A stretch of 17,164 nucleotides of DNA from Rickettsiales bacterium (GCA_028289305.1 JANQQO010000185.1:1-17164), one strand, 5' to 3'. Numbered from the stretch's first letter, positions 1 through 7,406 are shown. Numbers and translations are program-made. The notes: a model not told the origin generated them from the letters alone.

Positions 1-1047
1 GTCGCCCTTGGCACTATCTGCGACGTCGTCCCCTTAACCGGCGTTAACCGCGCCTTCGTCCGCCAGGGCCTTAAAGTCATGGCTCAGCGCAACAATCTCG
101 GCCTAGCCACACTCGCTGATATCGCCCGCCTCGATGAACCACCCAACACCTATGCATGCGGCTTCATCCTCGGCCCCCGCATCAATGCGGGCGGCCGCGT
201 CGGCCAGTCGCATCTCGGCACCACCCTGCTCACCACCGGTGATGCAGAAGAAGCCACCCGCCTTGCCACCGAGCTCGACCGCTATAACCAAGAACGCAAA
301 GCCATTGAAGAACAGGTGCTCGAAGAGGCCTTCGCTGAGGCTGAACGCGCCGCTGAGAACAGCTCCGTCCTCCTCATCGCCGGCCAAGGCTGGCACCCAG
401 GCGTCATCGGCATTGTCGCAAGCCGCATTAAAGAACGCTATCACAAACCCACCGCAATCATCGCCCTAGAAAACGGCATCGGCAAAGCCTCCGCCCGTTC
501 CATCTCCGGTGTTGATCTCGGTGCCGCCATCACCGCTGCCCGCCAGTCTGATCTCCTGATCGCCGGCGGTGGTCACGCCATGGCCGCGGGCTTCACCGTC
601 GCGGAAGACACACTCCCCGCCCTGCAAGACTTCCTCGAGGCGCGCCTTGCCGCTACGGTGGCAGAACGCACCGCTACGCGCCAACTCACCTTGGATGGCA
701 TCCTTTCTCCTTCTGCCGTCACGCTTGAGCTTGCGCAGAATCTTGAGCAACTCGGCCCCTTCGGCGCCAGTAATCCTACCCCGCGCTTTGCCCTCACCCA
801 AGTGCATATCGCCGATTGCCGCATCGTCGGCGAAAACCATCTGCGCTGCATCCTGCGCGATACCACCGCCGGCAGCAACACCGCCGCCCGGCTTAAAGCC
901 ATGGCATTCCGCGCGCTCGATACACCGCTCGGCAATGCCCTGCTCCACCATAAAAACGCGCCGCTCCACATCGCCGGCACCATCCGCCTCAATCACTGGA
1001 ACGGCTCCGAGACGGCAGAATTCACCATCGAAGATGTAATGGTGTAG
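1..1047 (+). CDS. recJ: Single-stranded-DNA-specific exonuclease RecJ, C-terminal part
   Basis: RecJ is a cytoplasmic 5'-to-3' single-strand DNA exonuclease used in recombination and mismatch repair. The reading frame is open from base 1, so the gene starts upstream of the window and the DHH catalytic motifs are not visible. The first visible residues (ALGTICDVVPLTGVNRAFVRQG) match the end of the DHH core, where the family has a TVADVVPL-like stretch. The DHHA1 domain follows, with its glycine-rich GGGHAMAAGF motif around 560-595. The last ~130 residues are the RecJ OB-fold domain (QLGPFGASNPTPRF, then a run ending TAEFTIEDV). The gene ends TAG at 1045-1047, directly before a repeat hairpin. 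Identification is firm from motif order; only completeness is unknown. Confidence 0.93.
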   Translation, partial: VALGTICDVVPLTGVNRAFVRQGLKVMAQRNNLGLATLADIARLDEPPNTYACGFILGPRINAGGRVGQSHLGTTLLTTGDAEEATRLATELDRYNQERKAIEEQVLEEAFAEAERAAENSSVLLIAGQGWHPGVIGIVASRIKERYHKPTAIIALENGIGKASARSISGVDLGAAITAARQSDLLIAGGGHAMAAGFTVAEDTLPALQDFLEARLAATVAERTATRQLTLDGILSPSAVTLELAQNLEQLGPFGASNPTPRFALTQVHIADCRIVGENHLRCILRDTTAGSNTAARLKAMAFRALDTPLGNALLHHKNAPLHIAGTIRLNHWNGSETAEFTIEDVMV

Positions 1048-1140
1048 AGTGCTAAGTGCTACGTGTTGGGTGTTAAGCTCTAGAAAATCCAACACTCAAC
1101 ACACAGCACCTAACACTTTCTTAAAAAAATTGCTTTTTTT
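1048..1140 (+). repeat. Heptad repeat stem-loop after recJ, probable terminator
   Basis: Directly after the recJ stop are tandem 7-base units: AGTGCTA (1048-1054), AGTGCTA (1055-1061), CGTGTTG (1062-1068) and GGTGTTA (1069-1075). The opposite strand of 1090-1117 carries the same kind of units (AGTGTTA, GGTGCTG, TGTGTTG, AGTGTTG). The two arms form a 28-base imperfect stem with 22 matches and a 14-base loop. Just beyond is AAAAAAATTGCTTTTTTT (1123-1140), a second small A/T hairpin ending in a T-run. Together they are likely to end recJ transcription and insulate dnaK. That role is inferred. A related unit run follows dnaJ. Confidence 0.7.
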
Positions 1141-1153
1141 ACAACGCACCGTA

Positions 1154-1180
1154 TTGTAACCGGCGGAATCATCCCCATAT
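1154..1180 (+). promoter_or_regulatory. Sigma-32 (RpoH)-type heat-shock promoter of dnaK
   Basis: TTGTAA (1154-1159), a 13-base spacer, then CCCCATAT (1173-1180). The C-rich -10 CCCCATnT with a TTGAA-like -35 at this spacing is the heat-shock sigma signature. Transcription would start near 1187, leaving a ~70-base leader before dnaK. The CCCCATAT match is exact to the core consensus, while the -35 is less perfect. No complete CIRCE (HrcA) operator is seen. Confidence 0.72.
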
Positions 1181-1259
1181 TAAGAAGCAGAGATATGGCC
1201 GCATAGGGCCCTGCATAAAAATAAAATAACGTATATTCAAAGAGTAAAGAGGATATCAC

Positions 1260-3224
1260 ATGGGTAAAGTTATTGGCATTGATCTTGGTACAACCAATTC
1301 TTGCGTTGCGGTAATGGAGGGCAAGGAGGCCCGCGTCATCGAGAACGCAGAGGGCCGCCGCACCACGCCTTCCATGGTAGCGTTTACAGAAAATGGCGAA
1401 ATGCTGGTCGGTGAATCTGCCAAGCGCCAAGCTGTCACGAACCCGCAAAACACCCTGTTTGCGATCAAGCGCCTCATCGGCCGCAAGTTTGAAGACCCAA
1501 CCACTAAAAAAGATAAAGACATCGTCCCCTATAACATCGTCAAAGCTGAAAACGATGATGCCTGGGTAGAGGCTCATGATAAGCAATATTCCCCGAGCCA
1601 AATCAGCGCTTTCATTTTGCAAAAAATGAAAGAAACCGCAGAGAGCTTCCTCGGCGAAGAGGTCAAACAAGCCGTCATCACCTGCCCGGCTTATTTCGAT
1701 GATGCCCAGCGTCAAGCCACGAAAGACGCCGGTAAAATCGCTGGCCTGGAAGTACTACGCGTTATCAACGAGCCCACAGCGGCAGCCCTTGCTTACGGCC
1801 TTGATAAATCCGAATCCAAAATCATCGCCGTGTATGACCTCGGCGGTGGTACCTTCGATATCTCCATCCTCGAAATCGGCGATGGCGTATTCGAAGTAAA
1901 AGCCACCAACGGTGATACCTTTCTCGGTGGGGAAGATTTCGACCAGCGCATCCTCGGCTACCTCGCCGATGAATTCAAAAAAGATAACGGCATTGATCTG
2001 CGCCAAGACCCACTCGCGCTTCAGCGCTTAAAAGAAGGCGCGGAAAAGGCGAAGATCGAGCTTTCCAGTACGCCAGAAACCGAGGTCAACCTGCCCTATA
2101 TCACCGCTGATCAAAACGGGCCAAAACACCTCAATGTCAAGCTCAGCCGTGCGAAGCTAGAAAGCCTGGTGGATGACCTCCTCCAGCGCACTGTAGATCC
2201 ATGCAAAGCAGCACTCAAAGATGCCGGCCTCGCCGCAGGGGAAATCGACGAAGTCGTCCTCGTCGGTGGCATGACCCGTATGCCGAAAGTCCAAGAAATC
2301 GTGAAAAATTTCTTCGGCAAAGATCCACATAAAGGCGTGAATCCTGATGAAGTGGTCGCCATCGGTGCAGCTATCCAAGCCGGCGTGCTCCAGGGCGACG
2401 TCAAAGACGTCCTGCTGCTCGATGTTACTCCGCTATCCTTGGGTATTGAAACCTTGGGTGGCGTGTTCTCCCGCCTCATCGACCGCAACACCACCATCCC
2501 AACGCAAAAAAGCCAGGTCTTCTCCACCGCTGATGATAACCAATCTGCGGTGACGATCCGCGTCTACCAAGGTGAGCGCGAAATGGCGAATGACAATAAA
2601 ATCCTCGGCCAGTTTAATCTGGAAGGCATTCCGCCAGCACCGCGCGGCATCCCACAAATCGAGGTCACCTTCGATATTGATGCAAACGGCATCGTCCATG
2701 TCTCGGCAAAAGATAAAGCCACCGGCAAAGAGCAGAATATCACAATTCAAGCCTCTGGCGGCCTCAATGAAGACGATATCGACCGCATGGTCAAAGAAGC
2801 TGAAGAACATGCAAGTGATGACAAAAAACGCAAAGAGCTGGCCGAAGCACGCAACAGCGCTGATAGCCTCATCTACACCACCGAGAAATCAATCGACGAA
2901 CATGGTGAGCAGCTAGAAGAAGCCGATAAGCAAAGCATCGAAGAAGGCATCGAAGCATTAAAAGCCGCTCTCACGGAAGAAAATCCCGATGCCATCAAGC
3001 AAAAAACCGAAGCCCTAGCGCAAAGCGCCATGAAGCTCGGTGAAGCCATCTATAAAGCGCAGCAAGAGGCGGAAGACCAGTCTGGCCCAGGCGCAGACGA
3101 TGGCGATGCTCCCTCCACTGAGGAAGATGGCACCGTCGTCGATGCCGAATATGAAGATGTCAGCGACGATGCACCAGAGGCAAAAGATGACGCGGAAGAT
3201 GACAAAAAGGAAAAGAACGCGTAA
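1260..3224 (+). CDS. dnaK: Molecular chaperone DnaK (Hsp70)
   Basis: DnaK is a cytoplasmic ATP-dependent Hsp70 chaperone that binds exposed hydrophobic peptides, working with DnaJ (encoded next) and GrpE (not in the window). At 654 residues it is slightly longer than the ~638 of E. coli. The N-terminal ATPase has the phosphate-1 motif GIDLGTTNSCVAV, the phosphate-2 motif YDLGGGTFDISIL, the NEPTAAALAYG stretch near 170-180, and VLVGGMTRMPKV. The linker DVLLLDVTPLSLGIETLGG precedes the substrate-binding domain, and the tail is an acidic helical lid rich in D, E and K. The start is supported by AAAGAGGA at 1246-1253. A heat-shock promoter lies upstream, and dnaJ follows after 57 bases, so the two probably form an operon. 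Confidence 0.98.
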   Translation: MGKVIGIDLGTTNSCVAVMEGKEARVIENAEGRRTTPSMVAFTENGEMLVGESAKRQAVTNPQNTLFAIKRLIGRKFEDPTTKKDKDIVPYNIVKAENDDAWVEAHDKQYSPSQISAFILQKMKETAESFLGEEVKQAVITCPAYFDDAQRQATKDAGKIAGLEVLRVINEPTAAALAYGLDKSESKIIAVYDLGGGTFDISILEIGDGVFEVKATNGDTFLGGEDFDQRILGYLADEFKKDNGIDLRQDPLALQRLKEGAEKAKIELSSTPETEVNLPYITADQNGPKHLNVKLSRAKLESLVDDLLQRTVDPCKAALKDAGLAAGEIDEVVLVGGMTRMPKVQEIVKNFFGKDPHKGVNPDEVVAIGAAIQAGVLQGDVKDVLLLDVTPLSLGIETLGGVFSRLIDRNTTIPTQKSQVFSTADDNQSAVTIRVYQGEREMANDNKILGQFNLEGIPPAPRGIPQIEVTFDIDANGIVHVSAKDKATGKEQNITIQASGGLNEDDIDRMVKEAEEHASDDKKRKELAEARNSADSLIYTTEKSIDEHGEQLEEADKQSIEEGIEALKAALTEENPDAIKQKTEALAQSAMKLGEAIYKAQQEAEDQSGPGADDGDAPSTEEDGTVVDAEYEDVSDDAPEAKDDAEDDKKEKNA

Positions 3225-3281
3225 TCTATCCTTGCTAACATAACCCCGCCTCACACATAAATGCTGTTCACACCGTAACGC

Positions 3282-4403
3282 ATGACCAAAGAAGATTATT
3301 ATACCACCCTCGGTGTGGGCCGCGATGCCTCTGAAACAGAGCTGAAAAAAGCCTATCGCAAGCTCGCGATGCAATATCACCCTGATAAAAATCCTGGTGA
3401 TAAAAAAGCCGAGGAAAAATTCAAATCCATCTCTGAGGCCTACGAAATCCTAAAAGATAAAGAACGCCGGGAGATGTATGACCGCTTCGGCCACAGCGCT
3501 TTTGAAGGCAGCGGCGCCCCAGGCGGTGGGTTCGATTTCAGCGCTACTGGCTTTTCCGACATCTTCGATGATTTATTCGGTGAATTCGGTGTGGGCGGGC
3601 GTAGGCGCCAGCAAGAAACCAAGCGCCGCGGTGCCGATCTACGCTATAACCTCGAGATCTCACTCGAAGACGCCTATAAAGGCAAGCAGCAAACCCTCAA
3701 AATCGCCACGGCCAGCGTTTGTACCACCTGTAACGGCACTGGCAGCGCCGATAAAGCCGATCCGGAAACGTGTCCCACCTGCGGCGGCGAAGGTAAAGTC
3801 CGCGCGCAGCAGGGCTTCTTCACCGTTGAGCGTACCTGCCACACCTGCCACGGCCTCGGCACAGTAATCAAAAACCCCTGCCGCACCTGCCGCGGCGAAG
3901 GCCGGGTCAAAAAAGAAAAAAGCCTCGCGGTCAATATCCCCGCCGGCGTTGAGGAAGGCACGCGCATCCGCCTCTCCAGCGAAGGCGAAGCGGGGTTGCG
4001 CGGTGGCCAAGCCGGCGATCTCTATATCTTCGTCTCCATCAAACAACACCCGCTATTCAAGCGCCAGGGCGATGACCTACATTGCACCGTCCCCATCCCC
4101 ATGACCACCGCGGCTCTCGGCGGCGAGATTGAAGTCCCCACACTTGAAGGCAAGCGCGCACGCCTCACCATCCCCTCCGGCACCCAGGCGCATGATAAAT
4201 TCCGCCTGCGCGGTAAGGGCATGTCGATCATGCGCTCTGGCGCATTCGGCGATATGTACGTACATGCCATGGTCGAAACACCGGTCAAACTCAACAAAAA
4301 GCAAAAAGAGCTGCTGGAAGAATTCGCTGAACTCACCGATAAAACCTCCAGCCCCAAAACCGAAAAATTCTTTTCCAAAGTCAAAGAGCTCTGGGGGAAG
4401 TGA
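3282..4403 (+). CDS. dnaJ: Co-chaperone DnaJ (Hsp40)
   Basis: DnaJ delivers unfolded substrates to DnaK and stimulates its ATPase. At 373 residues it has the full class I layout: a J domain with the HPD motif at residues 33-35, a G/F-rich linker (about 75-105), four zinc-binding CxxCxGxG repeats (Cys 147/150, 164/167, 186/189, 200/203), and the C-terminal substrate-binding domains. All eight zinc cysteines are present. It lies 57 bases after dnaK on the same strand with no terminator or clear promoter between them, so it is probably co-transcribed from the heat-shock promoter. There is no clear Shine-Dalgarno before its ATG. A 5-codon mini-ORF (3261-3278) ends 3 bases upstream and might couple translation. 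Confidence 0.98.
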   Translation: MTKEDYYTTLGVGRDASETELKKAYRKLAMQYHPDKNPGDKKAEEKFKSISEAYEILKDKERREMYDRFGHSAFEGSGAPGGGFDFSATGFSDIFDDLFGEFGVGGRRRQQETKRRGADLRYNLEISLEDAYKGKQQTLKIATASVCTTCNGTGSADKADPETCPTCGGEGKVRAQQGFFTVERTCHTCHGLGTVIKNPCRTCRGEGRVKKEKSLAVNIPAGVEEGTRIRLSSEGEAGLRGGQAGDLYIFVSIKQHPLFKRQGDDLHCTVPIPMTTAALGGEIEVPTLEGKRARLTIPSGTQAHDKFRLRGKGMSIMRSGAFGDMYVHAMVETPVKLNKKQKELLEEFAELTDKTSSPKTEKFFSKVKELWGK

Positions 4404-4459
4404 GTGCTAGGTGTTAAGTGCTTAATACCTAGACAAACCGCCGCGGCTATTATATAGCC
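4403..4459 (+). repeat. Heptad repeat palindrome after dnaJ
   Basis: Overlapping the dnaJ TGA are 7-base units AGTGCTA (4403-4409), GGTGTTA (4410-4416) and AGTGCTT (4417-4423), the same family as after recJ. Bases 4407-4418 and 4421-4432 form a 12-base palindrome with one G-T pair (CTAGGTGTTAAG / CTTAATACCTAG). A second short hairpin, GGCTAT/ATAGCC, lies at 4445-4459. Neither has a T-run, so termination of dnaJ here is possible but not shown. The space to the tRNA is only 18 bases beyond this. Confidence 0.6.
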
Positions 4460-4477
4460 ATTCCCCCATAGATAAGC

Positions 4478-4567
4478 GGAGAGGTGGCCGAGTGGTCGAA
4501 GGCGCACGCCTGGAACGCGTGTAGGCGGGCAACCGTCTCGAGGGTTCGAATCCCTCTCTCTCCGCCA
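4478..4567 (+). tRNA. tRNA-Ser (anticodon GGA)
   Basis: A 90-base class II tRNA. The acceptor arm GGAGAGG (4478-4484) pairs with TCTCTCC, followed by discriminator G and an encoded CCA (4565-4567). The anticodon stem CACGC/GCGTG encloses loop CTGGAAC, giving anticodon GGA at 4512-4514. A long variable arm follows (around 4523-4539), and the T arm has loop TTCGAAT. The long variable arm and anticodon both specify serine (UCC/UCU codons). Confidence 0.96.
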
Positions 4568-4833
4568 CCCTGCTTCGCCAAGGCTTCGCAGGGTTGGCTT
4601 GCCAACACGCGAAGGCTTGCCTGCGAACAGGAGTGCCCTGCGTAGTTCTGCGCCGCCAAAGGCTAGGCAGAACGAAGCATGGGCTGATTAATTACGTTCG
4701 ACAATTTACTTAGCGAATGATAATGCGCTTAGGAAATTGAGGCACAAGGCCATAAGGCCTAAGTACACCCCTCTCTCCGTCATTTTACATATTTGCAGTT
4801 TTTTCAAACCTAGAATTGCTATAGCCTAATGGT
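4568..4833. repeat. Gene-free stretch with nested inverted repeats
   Basis: No gene is seen in these 266 bases. Several hairpins start right after the tRNA: CCCTGC/GCAGGG (4568-4573 and 4588-4593), TTGGC/GCCAA (4594-4598 and 4601-4605), and GTTCTGC/GCAGAAC (4645-4651 and 4667-4673). The last extends imperfectly outward into CCCTGC ... GCATGGG. These resemble intergenic palindromic elements, and the first may end tRNA transcription. Further on, CTCTCTCCG at 4771-4779 repeats part of the tRNA-Ser 3' acceptor end, about 210 bases downstream of it. The last ~150 bases become AT-rich, like the gene that follows. Confidence 0.6.
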
Positions 4834-5418
4834 ATGGAGATAATTTTACCAAACACACAAAACGCTAAAGCGCTTTTTATTATCGATGTTCAGCCAAACA
4901 CACTAGATAAGACAGTATCAGAAATTCCATTAAGAATTTCTCATTTCATCAAATCAACTGATTATGATGCATATGTTGTGGTCACGTATTTTGCTGAAAA
5001 AGATTCTATTTTTTACATGCAGGGACGTACAACTATGCCCAAATCAAACGCAGGGGAAATATGTAAGAATATTGAATCTGCACTGGAATCTCTGGGTAAA
5101 CCAATGCTCGCAGTCAAAAAACAAACACGCTCTTGCTTTAAAGGAGACGATCCGGAAACATTACATAACTTTCTGAAGAATCATAACATTGCAGAAGCAC
5201 ATTTTGTGGGTTTCGATATAAATAATTGTGTACTTAGCTCTGCGCTAGAAGCATGCGATTTAGGCATGTATACGATAGTCATTGAAGAATTATCGCATAA
5301 TCATAAGGGCGACCAGTCTCTAAAAAACAGCGCTAAAACCTTACTGAGGTATAAAAGAATGACTAATCATTCTATTATTTCAGATATATCAACCCATGTT
5401 GTGCATGTAAGTTCATAA
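4834..5418 (+). CDS. Isochorismatase-like cysteine hydrolase
   Basis: A 194-residue protein with the layout of the isochorismatase/nicotinamidase (cysteine hydrolase) superfamily. The first strand ALFIIDVQ carries the conserved Asp (D18). VKKQTRSCF carries the expected lysine (K96). HFVGFDINNCVLSSALEA carries the nucleophilic Cys (C132) in the family's G-x5-C-V-x2-(T/S)-A context. The Asp-Lys-Cys triad is thus complete and an enzyme is likely, but the substrate (nicotinamide, isochorismate, ureidoacrylate or another amide) cannot be told. It has no signal peptide, so it is cytoplasmic. The gene is visibly more AT-rich than dnaKJ, stands alone between repeat-rich spacers downstream of tRNA-Ser, and lacks a good ribosome site before ATG 4834. 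It may have been acquired. Confidence 0.8.
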   Translation: MEIILPNTQNAKALFIIDVQPNTLDKTVSEIPLRISHFIKSTDYDAYVVVTYFAEKDSIFYMQGRTTMPKSNAGEICKNIESALESLGKPMLAVKKQTRSCFKGDDPETLHNFLKNHNIAEAHFVGFDINNCVLSSALEACDLGMYTIVIEELSHNHKGDQSLKNSAKTLLRYKRMTNHSIISDISTHVVHVSS

Positions 5419-5440
5419 TAAAAACCCCACCCCCATAAAG

Positions 5441-5547
5441 GCAAACTTAGCAAGCGCAGCTTTGGCAAGCGAACGCCGAACCAAATACCCCCTCCTTTAA
5501 GAAAACCCCTTCTGTGCCCACCCCAACACCATAAAAATAGTGAATAG
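5441..5547. repeat. Direct repeat copy A (~107 bases)
   Basis: This segment recurs in the same orientation at 6310-6415 with about nine differences including one 1-base indel. The last 56 bases (5492-5547 and 6360-6415) are identical. The left part has a small TTGGC-rich dyad related to CTTCGGCAAGCGAAGGCC in copy B. The right part, TTTAAGAAAACCCCTTCTGT and onward, is A/C-rich. It lies just after the end of the isochorismatase-like gene. It has no coding features beyond a shared antisense open frame, and looks like a dispersed intergenic element. Confidence 0.85.
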
Positions 5548-5573
5548 CATTTTTCAACAACGCACACAGGCAC

Positions 5574-5600
5574 GGCAGCGCAAGCGCAGCCTGCGCCGCC
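5574..5600. repeat. GC-rich hairpin
   Basis: GGCAGCGC (5574-5581) and GCGCCGCC (5593-5600) form a GC-rich stem with one A-C mismatch and an 11-base loop. It lies between repeat copy A and the end of the convergent secreted-protein gene, so it could act as a transcription barrier between them. There is no T-run on either side. Confidence 0.4.
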
Positions 5601-5652
5601 ATCCCTTAAATACCGCTTGTCTTAAGATGGGTGTGATTATGAAACCAATCGT

Positions 5653-6177
5653 TTACTTTTTATAGGGCAATGAAGAATGGTGTACATTTATCCGCACAGT
5701 GCCATCTTCATCTTTTATATAGCCAAACGTATATTCAACCTTTGTTTCTTCCTGCTGCCCAACAGGGGTAAAGAAATAATTCCCCATAGCCGCAGCTGAG
5801 TCACCATCGGTGATGATTTCCTGTTCGCCAAATCGTACATTCGACCATGGCTTAATAGCAAAGCCACCATCTTCCTGTATCTCCCCACCCACAAAGTAGG
5901 AAAGCGCTTGATCAAACGTTTCTCTAAACTGGTCTTCTGAAGCCAGGGTCGGCTTAAACAATACCTTTCCCTGTTCATAAGCATATAAATTTTGAATATG
6001 TTGTGTCGCGGCTTTTTTATAATCACCCTTTTCTTGATAGACCTTGCCAATATAGACAATGCCATCAGCCCAGGCTTTTTGCGCCGATAGCACCTCTTCC
6101 TTTGTGATGGAAGAACCGGCGTAAGCCGTTGAAGCCAAAGGGCTTATTACTAATAAAACTGCCAAGATTTTCTTCAT
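5653..6177 (-). CDS. Secreted NTF2/SnoaL-like protein
   Basis: A 174-residue protein with a Sec signal peptide (MKKILAVLLVISPLASTAYA, cleavage after AYA near residue 20), so it is periplasmic or exported. The mature part has helices (EEVLSAQKAWADGIVYIGK, then a Y-rich stretch to FKPT) followed by strands. It matches in outline the SnoaL/NTF2-like fold proteins of the SgcJ/EcaC type, including GGEIQEDGGFAIKPWSNVRF, AAMGNYFFT and the C-terminal RINVHHSSLPY. Homologues in databases are sometimes labelled phosphoribosyl-AMP cyclohydrolase; I see nothing here that supports that activity. The start is supported by GGAG about 8 bases before the ATG. The gene stands alone, opposite in direction to both neighbours, and is bracketed by the two copies of the 107-base direct repeat. 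Substrate and role are unknown. Confidence 0.75.
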   Translation of the reverse strand: MKKILAVLLVISPLASTAYAGSSITKEEVLSAQKAWADGIVYIGKVYQEKGDYKKAATQHIQNLYAYEQGKVLFKPTLASEDQFRETFDQALSYFVGGEIQEDGGFAIKPWSNVRFGEQEIITDGDSAAAMGNYFFTPVGQQEETKVEYTFGYIKDEDGTVRINVHHSSLPYKK

Positions 6178-6309
6178 AAGTATACTCCATACCAGTGTTG
6201 ATCAGATTGCGGCTTAATATAAGCAGTTCTATGCCCCATTGCAATATGCTGTAGAATTAAAAATTAGAGTCACCATGGATAAACGCCACTATTATGTACT
6301 CATAGAAAA

Positions 6310-6415
6310 GCGAATTTAGCGCGCGCAGCTTCGGCAAGCGAAGGCCGAAAAAATACCCTCTCCTTTAAGAAAACCCCTTCTGTGCCCACCCCAACACCAT
6401 AAAAATAGTGAATAG
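6310..6415. repeat. Direct repeat copy B (~106 bases)
   Basis: The partner of 5441-5547, about 92% identical over its length with the final 56 bases identical. It carries the dyad CTTCGGCAAGCGAAGGCCGAA near 6329-6349. It sits between the start of the secreted-protein gene and the following membrane-protein gene. The rest of the 6178-6462 spacer is AT-rich with no gene seen. Confidence 0.85.
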
Positions 6416-6462
6416 GCATAAAAGCGGCGTATATTACCCGAAACACTCATAAAACCATAACC

Positions 6463-6906
6463 ATGCCGCGCATCCTCACTCTCCTTAAAAGAACGGCCAT
6501 CTTCCTCTGCTATGTGATGGCCGTGCTCCTTGCTATGCATATCTCTGGGCGCCTTACCGCCTGGTATTGGATCAAATGCGACATAGCCTCTGCCGGCGCT
6601 TTCTTTGGTCTCTTATATTTTAGGTTGCCCTTCCGCCTCCTCACCATGATTGTCGCCTGCACCGCCGTCTATCTCTTATTTAGAAAGCGTTTTCGTCATC
6701 CCTATCTGCTCCATGTCCTCACCTTAGCACTCATCGTCACGTTTTTCTTCGCTCAAAATCTATGGAATGGCATGGACTATCACGTTATTAACCATTTTTG
6801 TGTTAACGGCCTCCCCTTTAGCCAAGGAGAGTACTACTACCCAGGATGCGAGGGTAATGGTTGCTCCATTGATAAATTCCTCCTCGATTTCCGCTATTGG
6901 CCATAA
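6463..6906 (+). CDS. Small membrane protein of unknown function
   Basis: I do not recognise this 147-residue protein. It has about three hydrophobic segments (around residues 11-27, 45-73 possibly as two, and 83-98). A polar C-terminal tail carries three cysteines (HFCVNGL, PGCEGNGCS) and ends in aromatic residues (DFRYWP). Arg- and Lys-rich stretches (RKRFRH) between the segments suggest cytoplasmic loops. No clear Shine-Dalgarno is seen before the ATG. It precedes a run of other small membrane proteins on the same strand, separated by 63 bases, and may be part of that group. The cysteine-rich tail would be placed outside the membrane if the segments alternate, but the topology is a guess. 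Confidence 0.6.
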   Translation: MPRILTLLKRTAIFLCYVMAVLLAMHISGRLTAWYWIKCDIASAGAFFGLLYFRLPFRLLTMIVACTAVYLLFRKRFRHPYLLHVLTLALIVTFFFAQNLWNGMDYHVINHFCVNGLPFSQGEYYYPGCEGNGCSIDKFLLDFRYWP

Positions 6907-6969
6907 CGCTTTACCACCCCTCCCATCTGCGATACTATACAATTACGTAAAATAACAAATGGTGCGCCC

Positions 6970-7191
6970 ATGAAACAATACAAAGTCATTCTCTATCGCG
7001 AGAAAATTTTGGGCTCCTTATTGCTCGGCGCTTCAAAAATAAATCCGGTCCGTTTCACCGAATTCTTAAATGCCAATGCGCAAGAAGGCTGGCAGGTCGT
7101 CACCATGGAAAAAGATATCCAACGCTTATTCTTCTTTTTTCGCCGCGAGGCCTATGTCGTCATCCTAGAAAAAGAAAGGTCTGCAGCATGA
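6970..7191 (+). CDS. DUF4177-type small protein
   Basis: A 73-residue protein with the DUF4177 pattern: an N-terminal strand MKQYKVILYR, then FTEFLNANAQEGWQVVTMEKD, in which LN...GW..V is the family hallmark, then FFRREAYVVILEKE. DUF4177 proteins are small alpha/beta proteins of unknown function, often found near membrane proteins. It has no signal peptide or membrane segment. Its stop overlaps the next start (ATGA at 7188-7191), which indicates translational coupling. It starts a four-gene run extending to 8915. Confidence 0.75.
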   Translation: MKQYKVILYREKILGSLLLGASKINPVRFTEFLNANAQEGWQVVTMEKDIQRLFFFFRREAYVVILEKERSAA

Positions 7192-7400
7192 AATGGCTTT
7201 ATATCTTCTTCTCCGCCGTTGTGCTTTTCGCCACCGTGCTGATACTCGATCAGATCTGGTTTAACATCGTTGATGGCAAAACCTTTTGGAAACTCCTCAT
7301 CACAGATGGCATTATCGGCGGCCTGGCCCTGGCCGTCTACCTCCTGCGTAGTGAGTTCATCGAAGATAGAAAGATGAAAAAAGATAAATTCGTGGATTAA
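7188..7400 (+). CDS. Two-segment small membrane protein
   Basis: A 70-residue protein with two predicted membrane helices (about residues 3-23 and 36-53) and a charged C-terminal tail (EDRKMKKDK). It overlaps the DUF4177-type gene by 4 bases and ends 6 bases before the next gene, so these are almost certainly one transcript. It has no recognisable family motif. Being overlapped by and coupled to two neighbours is the best evidence that it is a real gene. Confidence 0.6.
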   Translation: MKWLYIFFSAVVLFATVLILDQIWFNIVDGKTFWKLLITDGIIGGLALAVYLLRSEFIEDRKMKKDKFVD

Positions 7401-7406
7401 GCACAC

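Noticed and set aside
1047..1055. GAGTGCTAA, identical to one half of a CIRCE (HrcA) operator, upstream of dnaK
   Set aside because: The partner TTAGCACTC is not present at the required 9-base spacing; the match is explained by the heptad repeat family, which also occurs after dnaJ.
1048..1117. Tandem short repeats considered as a CRISPR array
   Set aside because: Units are 7 bases, contiguous and without spacers, and form a hairpin.
1110..1715. Long minus-strand open frames opposite dnaK (also 2433-2810 and others) and opposite recJ (466-1095)
   Set aside because: They are shadows of strongly conserved plus-strand genes and have no ribosome sites or family motifs.
4450..4659. Minus-strand open frame of 69 codons containing GERGIRTLETVARLHAFQ
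   Set aside because: This is the well-known false protein read from the antisense strand of a tRNA-Ser gene, which covers most of it.
5441..6415. Composite transposon formed by the two direct repeats
   Set aside because: No transposase is encoded in or between the repeats, and no terminal inverted repeats or target duplications are visible.
5367..6540. Matching minus-strand peptides (LFLWCWGGHRRGFLKG) read from the two 107-base repeats
   Set aside because: The shared peptide follows automatically from identical DNA; neither frame has a plausible start site or continues into a common protein.
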